Below, in pieces: positions 8,401-15,609 of a DNA stretch of 20,869 nt. Position 1 is the stretch's first letter, and each line of letters opens with the position of its first letter. The notes under the pieces are model-generated. The model was not told the origin of the DNA and searched no databases. It worked only from the letters and a program-made list of their open reading frames with translations. The position numbers and the translations under genes were made by a program. This stretch comes from CALXJM01 sp963930325. Lineage in GTDB: Bacteria; Bacillota; Clostridia; TANB77; CAG-508. The stretch is from the NCBI GenBank assembly GCA_963930325.1, contig CAWVME010000016.1, positions 1 to 20,869 on the forward strand. The letters are read 5' to 3'.

Positions 8401-9237
8401 ATGAAAATAGAGATTGCAAAACTATTAATATATTCTTTACTTATTGTAATAATTTCAAAATATGTATTAGTGTATTTACTTAGAAGAATTGCGGAAACTT
8501 TAAACTTAGAAGCTAGAGTAGTAGGGAAAATTTCTGGATTTGCTACATCCATTCCAGAAATCTTAACAGTTTCATTTTCAACAGCAACAGGATTAGTTGG
8601 TGCAAGCATATTTAATATACTTAGTTCAAATATTATTAATACAATACAATATATTTTTTCAATTATAATAAATAAAAATAGAAAAATATTGAAAAATACA
8701 GCAATAAAAATAGACGTGTTTTTAAGTATTCTTACAATTTTAATTCCTATTATTTTAATTGCTCTTAATATAGAAATGGAAATATTTTTAGTACCACTTT
8801 TTTTAACTTTTTTAATTGCTTTTAATATTATTAACAGAAATATGCATAGGAAATACTTAAAAAAATTTGAAATTCAAATAGAAGAAAAAAGAGAAAATGG
8901 AAAAACAAAAAACAAAAAAAGGAAAACAACTTTTTATGGAATTGGACTTCTAATAATTGGATTTGTATTATTTTTAATAGGTGATAAACTTAGTATTGTA
9001 CTCGAAAATTTGTGTAATGTTTTTTCAACACCTGAATGGGTTATTGGGATTATGCTAGGGTTTATAACATCTCTTCCGGAATTAATTACTTTTTTTGAAG
9101 CTCAAAGGCATCATGCTAAAAAAGAAAATGAAGAATTAGGAGTTATAGAAGCCACTAACAATTTATTATCATCTAATATGACTTGTTTATTTATTGTACA
9201 AAGTATAGGAATTTTAATTTATGCTATGATATATTAA
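8401..9237 (+). CDS. Short Na+/Ca2+ exchanger-family (CaCA) membrane protein
   Basis: A 278-residue integral membrane protein with the two inverted alpha repeats of the cation/Ca2+ exchanger superfamily: GFATSIPEILTV (46-57) with GASIFNILSSNIIN (67-80), and GFITSLPELITF (220-231) with ATNNLLSSNMTC (251-262). The conserved (T/S)-x-PE acidic residues are present in both. A lysine-rich cytoplasmic loop (about 150-177) separates the halves. It is shorter than typical bacterial exchangers (about 320-360), so it has fewer membrane segments. The start ATG at 8401 follows AGAAAGAAAGTGAT (8383-8396), which matches 12 of 14 bases of an extended ribosome site; a GTG at 8392 lies inside it. The ion specificity is unknown. 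Confidence 0.85.
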   Translation: MKIEIAKLLIYSLLIVIISKYVLVYLLRRIAETLNLEARVVGKISGFATSIPEILTVSFSTATGLVGASIFNILSSNIINTIQYIFSIIINKNRKILKNTAIKIDVFLSILTILIPIILIALNIEMEIFLVPLFLTFLIAFNIINRNMHRKYLKKFEIQIEEKRENGKTKNKKRKTTFYGIGLLIIGFVLFLIGDKLSIVLENLCNVFSTPEWVIGIMLGFITSLPELITFFEAQRHHAKKENEELGVIEATNNLLSSNMTCLFIVQSIGILIYAMIY

Positions 9238-9265
9238 AAGACGATTTTTCATAACATTTAAGACA

Positions 9266-9291
9266 AAAGCCGTCACAGATGTGACGGCTTT
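9266..9291 (-). terminator. Intrinsic terminator of orphan cassette 2
   Basis: A perfect 11-bp stem, AAAGCCGTCAC (9266-9276) and GTGACGGCTTT (9281-9291), with a 4-base loop. On the minus strand it ends in TTTTGTCTT, 8 bases after the stop of the GC-rich small gene, so it works best in that direction. On the plus strand the T-run is short, but the hairpin may also stop the exchanger transcript. Confidence 0.85.
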
Positions 9292-9298
9292 CTAGGGG

Positions 9299-9562
9299 TT
9301 AAGCTTTCTTAAACACTATCACCCCGCTCACATTACTAGCGGTTGTACAGCTCGCAATGTGAGAAAGGCGGTCGATGAACTGCTTCCGGGTGACACCACT
9401 CTTGAAACCATCAATGAAGATGGTTCCAGGATGATTGTGAGGATATACTGGATGAATACAGTATTTTGCCACCAAATTCTCAATTTGGCGTTTGAAATGC
9501 TGATCCTCCAAGGCACTTCCAAAGCAAAGAGAGATACCACAATGATTCGAACAGTCACGCAT
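9299..9562 (-). CDS. Unrecognised Cys/His-rich 87-residue protein (orphan cassette 2)
   Basis: I do not recognise this 87-residue protein. It is rich in Cys and His (MRDCSNHCGISLCFG at the N-terminus, then HPVYPHNHPG near the middle), which hints at metal binding, and has no membrane segment. An AAGGGGG ribosome site ends 7 bases before the ATG. Base composition is about 46% GC by eye against about 28% around it, and its codons are unlike its neighbours', a sign of recent transfer. It is a self-contained unit with a strong promoter (9608-9636), a leader hairpin and a clean terminator. Frames on the other strand lack these signals. A structured RNA rather than a protein product is the alternative. 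Confidence 0.65.
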   Translation of the reverse strand: MRDCSNHCGISLCFGSALEDQHFKRQIENLVAKYCIHPVYPHNHPGTIFIDGFKSGVTRKQFIDRLSHIASCTTASNVSGVIVFKKA

Positions 9563-9585
9563 TAGAAAACCCCCTTTTTATTATT

Positions 9586-9600
9586 ATTGGCAAAGCCAAT
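9586..9600 (-). promoter_or_regulatory. Hairpin at predicted 5' end of orphan cassette 2 RNA
   Basis: ATTGGC (9586-9591) and GCCAAT (9595-9600) form a perfect 6-bp stem with a 3-base loop. The transcript from the promoter at 9608-9636 should start near 9601, so the RNA would begin with this hairpin. Such 5' stems often protect mRNA from 5' decay (inference). Confidence 0.5.
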
Positions 9601-9607
9601 TAAATAC

Positions 9608-9636
9608 AGTATACTACGATTTACATAAAAATGCAA
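9608..9636 (-). promoter_or_regulatory. Sigma-A promoter of orphan cassette 2
   Basis: Read on the minus strand: TTGCAT (9636-9631), a 17-base spacer, TATACT (9613-9608). Each box is one base from consensus except -35, which differs at two positions. It points at the GC-rich small gene and lies back-to-back with the yaaL-bofA unit. Confidence 0.7.
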
Positions 9637-9711
9637 GGACTTATGAATAAAATTAGGACATGCGAATATAATAATATTAACAAATTTTAGAAGTAAAGGA
9701 GAAATTATTAT

Positions 9712-9975
9712 ATGGATACAGAATATGTAAAAGAAACAAATAAAACAGAAGCACAAAAAGATAGAGAATTAATTCAAAGTTTAGTCAGAACAAAAATGGA
9801 ATTACAAACTGCAACAAAGAATTTTGAGCAAGCAGAAGAGGAGCTAATTGATTATTACACATATCAAATTAAAGCCAATAAATCTAAGTTAGATTATTTA
9901 GTAAAAAAGGCTAAAAAAAGAAGAATTGTTTTAGATATGATTAATGCAATTGAATATATGCAAGAGGTAGGATAA
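9712..9975 (+). CDS. yaaL: YaaL/DUF2508 family protein
   Basis: An 87-residue charged, mostly alpha-helical protein matching DUF2508 (Bacillus YaaL): an N-terminal DRELIQSLVRTKMELQTA helix, then YQIKANKSKLDYLVKKAKKRR. No membrane segment is seen and its biochemical role is unknown. AAAGGAG at 9695-9701 sits 10 bases before the ATG. It is followed by bofA after 29 bases, the same order as yaaL-bofA downstream of recR in Bacillus subtilis, which supports both calls; recR itself is not here. A TATAAT at 9667-9672 with a poor -35 (TGAATA at 9644-9649) is a possible promoter. Confidence 0.82.
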   Translation: MDTEYVKETNKTEAQKDRELIQSLVRTKMELQTATKNFEQAEEELIDYYTYQIKANKSKLDYLVKKAKKRRIVLDMINAIEYMQEVG

Positions 9976-10004
9976 TATGAATATAGTAAAACATGGAGGC
10001 AAGT

Positions 10005-10271
10005 ATGGATACTAATGGAGCAATTACATTCTTGACCTGTATTATAATGCTGTTCCTAGTTGGCAAGATATTTATTTTACCAATGAAGAGTATAATAAAA
10101 TTAATATTGAATTCTATTATAGGGGCAGTAATTATATACATAATTAATAAAATAGGGGCGATTTGGGGATTTTATATAGGCTTAAATTGGATTACATCGA
10201 TTTTTGTAGGGGTATTGGGCATACCTGGAGCCATTTTACTTATTATTTTAAAGATCTTTTTAGGAGAATAA
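10005..10271 (+). CDS. bofA: BofA-family integral membrane protein (pro-sigma-K processing inhibitor type)
   Basis: An 88-residue hydrophobic protein with about three membrane segments (5-25, 35-50, 62-84) and the BofA hallmark, a K-rich start to the middle segment followed by LNWITSIFVGVLGIPGAILL (60-79). In Bacillus, BofA in the outer forespore membrane holds the SpoIVFB protease in check until sigma-K is needed; in clostridia lacking SpoIVFB the role is unclear. The ATG at 10005 is chosen because GGAGG at 9995-9999 is 5 bases upstream, although an in-frame ATG at 9993 overlaps that site. It is paired with yaaL. Its presence suggests an endospore-forming ancestry. Confidence 0.87.
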   Translation: MDTNGAITFLTCIIMLFLVGKIFILPMKSIIKLILNSIIGAVIIYIINKIGAIWGFYIGLNWITSIFVGVLGIPGAILLIILKIFLGE

Positions 10272-10275
10272 AAAC

Positions 10276-10297
10276 CCCCTGAATAAATTTTCAGGGG
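10276..10297 (-). terminator. Terminator between convergent bofA and glmS
   Basis: CCCCTGAA (10276-10283) and TTCAGGGG (10290-10297) form an 8-bp stem with a 6-base loop. On the minus strand it is followed by a T-run (GGTTTTTATT), so it mainly ends the glmS transcript; on the plus strand, just after bofA, the T-tract is weaker. Confidence 0.75.
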
Positions 10298-10356
10298 ATA
10301 TTTATCATCATTTTAAATAGTCTAATTCGTAAAGCAAATGCATATGTTTTATAACT

Positions 10357-12201
10357 TTATTCTACAGTAACTGATTTAGCCAAATTTCTTGGCTTATCAA
10401 CATCTAATCCTTTGGCTTTAGAAACATAATAAGCAAAAAGCTGTAAAGGTATAACTGAAAGAATAGGGGAAATTAAAGGATTAATGCCAGGAATTCTTAA
10501 GCAAAAATCGTAATTATCTCCCTGGATATCTTGGTTAGTAATAATCATGGTTTTAGCACCACGAGTAATAACTTCCTGAATATTACTAATTGATTTCTCC
10601 ACTAACAATGGATTAGTAATAATTGAAATAACAGTAACATCATTTTCAATTAAAGCAATTGGGCCATGTTTTAATTCACCAGATGCATAAGCTTCTGAAT
10701 GTACATAAGAAATTTCTTTTAATTTTAAGGAACCTTCTAAAGATACAGAATAATCTAAGCCACGACCTAGGAAAAACATATCTTTTTCTTGAAAAACTTT
10801 TTCTGCAAAACTCTTAATATCTTCAGAGCTATCTAAAATAGTTTTTACTTTATCTGGTAATGACAAAATATCTTTTTTAAGTTCTTGTATAAGACCCTTA
10901 TTAGAACTTTCCAATGTTTCGGCAAAGTAAATTGATAGAAGCGATACTAGAGTAATTTGAGAAGTATAGGCTTTAGTAGAGGCAACTGCAATTTCTGGAC
11001 CTGCATGAGTGTAAATACAATGATCAGCTTCTCTAGTAATAGAACTTCCCACTACATTGGAGATAGCAAGCGTTTTTGCACCTCTTGCACGAGCTAGTTT
11101 AAGAGCAGCAATTGTATCTGCTGTTTCACCAGATTGAGTAATAAAAATAGCAAGAGTTTTATCATTAATAATAGGGTTCCTATAACGAAATTCAGAGGCA
11201 ATATCTACTTCTGTAGGAATATTACATAAATTTTCTAATAAAGCTTTTCCTACAAGACCAGCATGCATAGCTGTACCACAGGCAACAATATATATCTTTT
11301 GCAAATTACTTAAATATTCTTTTGAAAAGCTTAAATCATCAAAAACAACAGGGGTATGTGAATCTGTTAGCCTAGAACCAATAGTTTCACGAATTGACTT
11401 TGGCTGTTCATGAATTTCTTTTAACATGTAATCTTCATATCCGTCTTTTTCAGCAGCAGAAGCATCCCATTCAATATTTTTTAAATCTTTTTCAATTGGT
11501 ACTAAATTTCGATCATAAAATTTAGCAGAATCATCAAAAATTTCTACATATTCATTATCATTTAAAAGGTAAAAATTCTTGGTATAAGAAAGAATTGCTG
11601 GTATGTCTGAACTAATATAATTTTCTTTTTCTCCACAACCAATTACAAGAGGACTATCTTTACGAGTCACAATAATGCGGTCTGGGTGAAGTGAAGAAAT
11701 AATTTCAAGTGCATAACTTCCAACTAAGTCATCACAAGCCTTTTTTACTGCTTGTAAGAATTTTTTATCATTTTCACAGGTTAATTGTTTATAATAATAA
11801 TGAATTAAATTTGGTACAACTTCAGAATCTGTTTCAGATAAAAAATTGTATCCTTGTTTTGTCAAAAAATTTCTAAGTTCGTGATAATTCTCAATAATAC
11901 CATTATGAACAACAGAAAATGTTTTGCTATTATCCATATGAGGGTGAGAATTACAATTAGCAGGCTTCCCATGAGTTGCCCATCTGGTATGAGCAATTCC
12001 TACATGACCATTTAAAGAATCAATTTCTTTAATATCATTTAATGAATTAACTCTTCCTTTACTTTTTATATTTGAAATTCCGTCTTTCTCTAAAGTAGAA
12101 ATACCAGCAGAGTCATATCCTCTATATTCTAGTTTTAAAAGTCCATTTAATAATATAGGTTTTGCTGGCTTGTAACCTATATATCCTACAATTCCACACA
12201 T
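10357..12201 (-). CDS. glmS: Glutamine--fructose-6-phosphate aminotransferase (isomerizing)
   Basis: GlmS makes glucosamine-6-phosphate from fructose-6-phosphate and glutamine, the first step to UDP-GlcNAc for peptidoglycan. At 614 residues the length is normal. The N-terminal class II glutaminase begins MCGIVGYIG, with Cys2 the nucleophile once Met is removed, and includes EYRGYDSAG and HTRWATHG. Two SIS sugar-isomerase domains follow, with VACGTAMHAG and FITQSGETADTIAAL in the first and FLGRGLDYSVSLEG and GELKHGP in the second, ending in the conserved DKPRNLAKSVTVE. AAGGAGG lies about 9 bases before the ATG. The leader contains a glmS ribozyme, so expression should fall when glucosamine-6-phosphate accumulates. 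Confidence 0.97.
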   Translation of the reverse strand: MCGIVGYIGYKPAKPILLNGLLKLEYRGYDSAGISTLEKDGISNIKSKGRVNSLNDIKEIDSLNGHVGIAHTRWATHGKPANCNSHPHMDNSKTFSVVHNGIIENYHELRNFLTKQGYNFLSETDSEVVPNLIHYYYKQLTCENDKKFLQAVKKACDDLVGSYALEIISSLHPDRIIVTRKDSPLVIGCGEKENYISSDIPAILSYTKNFYLLNDNEYVEIFDDSAKFYDRNLVPIEKDLKNIEWDASAAEKDGYEDYMLKEIHEQPKSIRETIGSRLTDSHTPVVFDDLSFSKEYLSNLQKIYIVACGTAMHAGLVGKALLENLCNIPTEVDIASEFRYRNPIINDKTLAIFITQSGETADTIAALKLARARGAKTLAISNVVGSSITREADHCIYTHAGPEIAVASTKAYTSQITLVSLLSIYFAETLESSNKGLIQELKKDILSLPDKVKTILDSSEDIKSFAEKVFQEKDMFFLGRGLDYSVSLEGSLKLKEISYVHSEAYASGELKHGPIALIENDVTVISIITNPLLVEKSISNIQEVITRGAKTMIITNQDIQGDNYDFCLRIPGINPLISPILSVIPLQLFAYYVSKAKGLDVDKPRNLAKSVTVE

Positions 12202-12248
12202 AAAATGCGTTCCTCCTTAAAGTTTTATTTTATGGAATTTTAAAAGTA

Positions 12249-12390
12249 TAGTTAAGTGTTGCTATTGTTTGTTCTAATATTACTACTAGTTTTTGAAATA
12301 ACAACTAATGACATCAACCATTGCCATAGAGCATCCGCCGAAAAATCGATAAACTCTAACCTCGTCAACAAAATACTTTGTTCAGGCGCT
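12249..12390 (-). ncRNA. glmS ribozyme: glmS ribozyme (glucosamine-6-phosphate riboswitch)
   Basis: The minus-strand leader of glmS carries the core of this self-cleaving riboswitch in order: the cleavage site A-GCGCC (between 12390 and 12389), the P2-like stem AACAAA-GTAT-TTTGTT, then GACGAGG, ATCGA and CGGCGGATGCTC. Further pairings I can draw are ATGGCA/TGTCAT (P3), TAGTTGTTATT against AATAGC...AACTA (P4) and CTAGTA-GTAA-TATTAG (P4.1, 12274-12289). In the known family glucosamine-6-phosphate is the cofactor for cleavage, and the cut message is degraded with help from RNase J, whose gene is also in this window. The 3' boundary is approximate. Confidence 0.93.
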
Positions 12391-12446
12391 AAAAATAAAA
12401 ACTCCTTTCTTTCTAAATTTTCATACTTTTAAAGCCATACTATAAT

Positions 12447-12475
12447 ATATTACTACATAAAGAAAAAAGAAGCAA
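12447..12475 (-). promoter_or_regulatory. Possible glmS promoter
   Basis: On the minus strand TTGCTT (12475-12470), a 17-base spacer and TAATAT (12452-12447) would start a transcript near 12440, about 50 bases before the ribozyme cleavage site. The boxes are imperfect and overlapping AT-rich alternatives exist (TATAGT at 12444-12439). Confidence 0.4.
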
Positions 12476-12514
12476 GTCCGTCTTATGTAAAAAATTGATT
12501 TGAGTGTATAACAA

Positions 12515-12543
12515 TTGAAAATTAAGGTAAAACATAGTATAAT
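12515..12543 (+). promoter_or_regulatory. Sigma-A promoter of uvrC
   Basis: TTGAAA (12515-12520), a 17-base spacer and TATAAT (12538-12543) give a strong housekeeping promoter about 30 bases before the uvrC start. No LexA-type operator is evident next to it. Confidence 0.75.
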
Positions 12544-12572
12544 TAAAAAAATAAATATTAGAAGGGGCAAAA

Positions 12573-14357
12573 ATGTTTGATATAGAAACAGAACTTAAAA
12601 AACTTCCTAGAAAGCCTGGAGTTTATATAATGAGAGATAAGAATGATACCATATTATATGTGGGAAAAGCGATTTCTTTAAAAAACAGAGTAAGACAATA
12701 TTTTCGTAAAAACAATAAAACAGCCAGAATAGAAAAGATGGTTTCATTGATAGATCATTTTGAGTATATTGTAACAGACAATGAAGCAGAAGCGTTAATA
12801 TTAGAATGTAATTTGATTAAAGAAAACAGGCCAAAATTTAATGTGCTTTTAAAAGATGATAAAACCTATCCTTATATAAAAATTGATGTGAAATCAGATT
12901 TCCCTAATGTTGTAATTACAAGAACAATTAAAAATGATGGTGCTAAATATTTAGGACCTTATGCTAACGCAGGTGCTGCTAAAGAAATGGTAGATTTTGT
13001 AAAACAGAGATTTCAAATTAGACAATGCAAAAATTTTAAATCTAATCAAAGAGCGTGTTTAAACTATCATATCAAAAGATGCTTAGCACCATGTGTTGGC
13101 TATGTAAGTAAAGAAGAATATAGAGAGCTAATTAATCAAATTATTCTTTTACTTGAAGGAAAAACGGGACCAATTGTAAAAAAATTAGAAGAAGAAATGG
13201 AAGAAGCGGCAGAAAAACAGGAGTATGAAAAAGCTGCTATGCTTCGAGATAAGAAAATAGCTATAGAAGCTATGGGACAAAAGCAAAAGGTTTCTAACAT
13301 AAATGAAAATGAGATTGATGTAATAGGATTAGCTAAAAATGAATTAACAATTTGTATAGAAATATTTTTTGTAAGAAATAGTAAAATGATTGGACGTGAG
13401 CATTATTTTTTCAATGATTTGACTGATATGAGCGACCAAGAGATTTTGGCAGGATTTATAAAACAATATTATATGAGAAAACAGACTATTCCAAGTAAAA
13501 TTATGCTTAGAGAAGAATTAGAAGAAAAAAATGTTATAACAGAATGGCTAAGTAACCTTGCAAATCACAAAGTGGAACTAAAACATCCACAAAAAGGAGA
13601 AAAATTGCGATTTGTAGAAATGGCAGAAAGAAATGCTAAAATTACGTTAGATAATAAAGAAAAGGAAAAGATTGACATTGTATTAGAATTAAAAGAGATT
13701 TTGAATTTGAAAAATTTGCCAAAGAAAATAGAAACATTTGATATTTCAAATATTTCAGGAAGTTTTATGGTAGCTGGTATGTGTGTGGCTGAAAATGGAA
13801 TTATCAAAAGAAACTTATCTAGACGCTTCAGAATTAAAACAGTTTTTACACAGGATGATCCAAGATGTATGGAAGAGGTAGTGGAAAGAAGGTTAAAACA
13901 TTCTATGGGAGGTGAAAGTAGTGGATTTGGTAGACTACCGGATTTACTTTTAGCTGATGGAGGAATTACTCAAATTCACGCAATGAAACAAGCTGTAAAA
14001 AATTGTAATTTAGAAATTCCTGTTTATGGAATGGTAAAAGATGATAACCATAGAACAAGAGCATTAATGGACGAAAATAGAAATGAAATATCAGTTTCAG
14101 AAGAACTATTTTTGTTTTTAACTAGCTTTCAGGACGAAGTTCATAAAACGGCAATAGAATATCATAGAAAATTACGTGAAAAAGAAATAACAAAATCGAA
14201 GTTGGATGAAATTTCTGGAATTGGAGAAAAGAAAAAACAAGCACTACTAAAAAAATTTGGTTCAGTAGAAAAAATAAAAGAAGCAAATTTAGAAGAATTA
14301 ATGAAGGTAAATGGAATTAATAAGGCTTTAGCAGAGAAGATAAGAGATTCTCTTTAA
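12573..14357 (+). CDS. uvrC: Excinuclease ABC subunit C
   Basis: UvrC makes the two incisions around DNA lesions in nucleotide excision repair, acting with UvrA and UvrB. The 594 residues show the GIY-YIG nuclease (PGVYIM 15-20, LYVGKA 28-33), a four-cysteine cluster (Cys152, 162, 170, 174) with the spacing of the Fe-S site reported for UvrC, the UvrB-binding UVR helices (about 198-236), the RNase H-like 5' nuclease with Asp390 (FDISNISG) and Asp462 (LADGG), and C-terminal helix-hairpin-helix motifs (about 540-594). Length and domain order are normal. A GAAGGGG site precedes the ATG, and it has its own promoter just upstream. Confidence 0.96.
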   Translation: MFDIETELKKLPRKPGVYIMRDKNDTILYVGKAISLKNRVRQYFRKNNKTARIEKMVSLIDHFEYIVTDNEAEALILECNLIKENRPKFNVLLKDDKTYPYIKIDVKSDFPNVVITRTIKNDGAKYLGPYANAGAAKEMVDFVKQRFQIRQCKNFKSNQRACLNYHIKRCLAPCVGYVSKEEYRELINQIILLLEGKTGPIVKKLEEEMEEAAEKQEYEKAAMLRDKKIAIEAMGQKQKVSNINENEIDVIGLAKNELTICIEIFFVRNSKMIGREHYFFNDLTDMSDQEILAGFIKQYYMRKQTIPSKIMLREELEEKNVITEWLSNLANHKVELKHPQKGEKLRFVEMAERNAKITLDNKEKEKIDIVLELKEILNLKNLPKKIETFDISNISGSFMVAGMCVAENGIIKRNLSRRFRIKTVFTQDDPRCMEEVVERRLKHSMGGESSGFGRLPDLLLADGGITQIHAMKQAVKNCNLEIPVYGMVKDDNHRTRALMDENRNEISVSEELFLFLTSFQDEVHKTAIEYHRKLREKEITKSKLDEISGIGEKKKQALLKKFGSVEKIKEANLEELMKVNGINKALAEKIRDSL

Positions 14358-14389
14358 CATTGATGATAAGAAAAGCGAGTTGAATTTAG

Positions 14390-14422
14390 TTGAAATAAGT
14401 CATACGATTATGGTAATATAAT
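14390..14422 (+). promoter_or_regulatory. Possible promoter for the small membrane gene and ispH
   Basis: TTGAAA at 14390-14395 stands 18 bases from TAATAT (14414-14419), which carries a TGG extension just upstream; TATAAT overlaps at 14417-14422. Spacing is not ideal, so this is tentative. Confidence 0.4.
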
Positions 14423-14503
14423 AGTATCTTTCCGCATATATATGAAGTAAGGAAGAAGTTTAAGCAAAGTTAAATATATATATAAGTGGGAGGGGATTTT
14501 TGT

Positions 14504-14702
14504 ATGGAATATACAGATGAAAAAATTTTAAACATAAAATACAATCCAAAGAAAAATTTGATTGAGATTGGACAAGCTCATAAATGGGAGTGGGCTAAAA
14601 AAAATAAATTTTTTTTAGGGATTTGCCGGAATGACTGTATTGGCTATAATTATAGAATGTTTATTATTAGTGAAATTTATTCAACTATGTAGAGTTATTT
14701 AG
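14504..14702 (+). pseudogene. Frameshifted one-helix membrane protein (about 65 residues if repaired)
   Basis: From the ATG at 14504, behind GGGAGGGG, the frame gives a soluble charged segment (residues 1-38, including QAHKWEWAKKNKFFLG) and then turns into unlikely sequence with a stop at 14692. In the +1 frame, opening just after a TAG at 14616-14618, the next bases encode a convincing membrane helix (GMTVLAIIIECLLLVKFIQL) ending at a TAG at 14700-14702. Removing one T from ATTT (14621-14624) joins the two as FFLGIAGMTVLA, giving a 65-residue membrane-anchored protein. So the gene looks interrupted by a single-base insertion, a sequencing error, or a programmed +1 shift. The function is unknown. 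It lies between uvrC and ispH. Confidence 0.65.
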
Positions 14703-14743
14703 AAAGGAGAATAATTAGTAAAATCTAATTAAAAGTAATAGAA
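14703..14743 (+). promoter_or_regulatory. ispH translation start region with hairpin between ribosome site and ATG
   Basis: The only good ribosome site before ispH is AAAGGAG at 14703-14709, 34 bases from the ATG at 14744. Between them, TAATTAG (14712-14718) and CTAATTA (14725-14731) form a perfect 7-bp stem with a 6-base loop; folding it out leaves 14 bases. No start codon lies in the ispH frame between the TAA at 14726-14728 and 14744. Confidence 0.5.
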
Positions 14744-15595
14744 ATGGAAATATTAGTTGGAAAAACAGCTGGATTTTGTGCAGGAGTAATTAATGCAGTA
14801 AGTAAAACAGAAGCGGAATTAAGAAAAAACAAAAAATTATATTGTTTAGGGGAGTTAACTCACAACTCTGTAGTAATGGAGAATTTAAAACAAAATGGGT
14901 TAAATGTAATAGAGCAATTGGAAGAAGTTCCTAGCGGAGAAAATGTTGTTATAAGAGCACATGGGGTTCCACCTGAAATTTATGAGCAAGCAAAACAGAA
15001 AAATATAAATTTGATTGATTTAACATGCCCAAAAGTTTTGAAAATACATAAACAAGTAGAAGACTATGTTAAAAAAGGATATTTTTTATTTTTAACTGGG
15101 AAAAGAAATCATCCAGAAGTTGTGGGGATTTGTGGATATGGTAAAGAACAGTTAATTGTGGTAGAGAGCTTAGAAGATGTGGAAGAAGCAATACGAAAAA
15201 TGAAAAAAAGTAGAAAAGTTGCACTAATTTCACAGACTACTTTTTCTATGGAAAAATTTGAACAAATAGCAGATGTGTTAAGAGAAAAAGTTGCAAGCAT
15301 AGAAATTAATAATACAATTTGTATGGCAACCAAAATTAGACAAGAAGAAACAGAGAAAATTTCAAAAGAGGTACAAGCCATGATAATTATCGGAGGTAAA
15401 AACAGCTCTAACACAAAAAAACTTTATGAAATAGCTTGTAAAAATTGTGAAAACGTATACCTGATAGAAACTAGAGATGAATTGAATTTAGAGCAAATGC
15501 AAAGGTTTGAAAAAATAGGAATTATGGCAGGAGCGTCTACACCAAGGAAAAGCATTGAAGAAGCGGTAGAAAGCATAGGAATGTGTTCTGTATAA
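14744..15595 (+). CDS. ispH: 4-hydroxy-3-methylbut-2-enyl diphosphate reductase
   Basis: IspH (LytB) is the Fe-S enzyme of the last step of the MEP pathway, making IPP and DMAPP for undecaprenol and quinones. The 283 residues carry the three cluster cysteines, Cys12 (GFCAGV), Cys95 (LTCPKV) and Cys193 (NTICMAT), the substrate histidines His40, His73 (RAHG) and His123 (RNHPE), and TTFS (165-168), with the C-terminal GASTPRKSIEE. No S1 domains are fused to it, unlike the long IspH-S1 proteins of some clostridia. The ATG is the first possible start after an in-frame stop at 14726-14728. It is followed by the methyltransferase gene after 14 bases. Confidence 0.96.
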   Translation: MEILVGKTAGFCAGVINAVSKTEAELRKNKKLYCLGELTHNSVVMENLKQNGLNVIEQLEEVPSGENVVIRAHGVPPEIYEQAKQKNINLIDLTCPKVLKIHKQVEDYVKKGYFLFLTGKRNHPEVVGICGYGKEQLIVVESLEDVEEAIRKMKKSRKVALISQTTFSMEKFEQIADVLREKVASIEINNTICMATKIRQEETEKISKEVQAMIIIGGKNSSNTKKLYEIACKNCENVYLIETRDELNLEQMQRFEKIGIMAGASTPRKSIEEAVESIGMCSV

Positions 15596-15609
15596 ATGGA
15601 GGAACAAAA

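Noticed and set aside
9359..9565. Plus-strand reading frame opposite orphan cassette 2
   Set aside because: It has no ribosome site and no promoter, whereas the minus strand has promoter, ribosome site and terminator in the right order.
14611..14617. U-UUU-UUA slippery heptamer (HIV-type -1 frameshift site) in the small membrane gene
   Set aside because: A -1 shift here leads to a stop within a few codons; the hydrophobic frame is +1 and opens only after a TAG at 14616-14618, so slipping on this run cannot join the two parts.
14703..14743. Alternative earlier start for ispH
   Set aside because: An in-frame stop at 14726-14728 and the absence of any start codon before 14744 exclude it.
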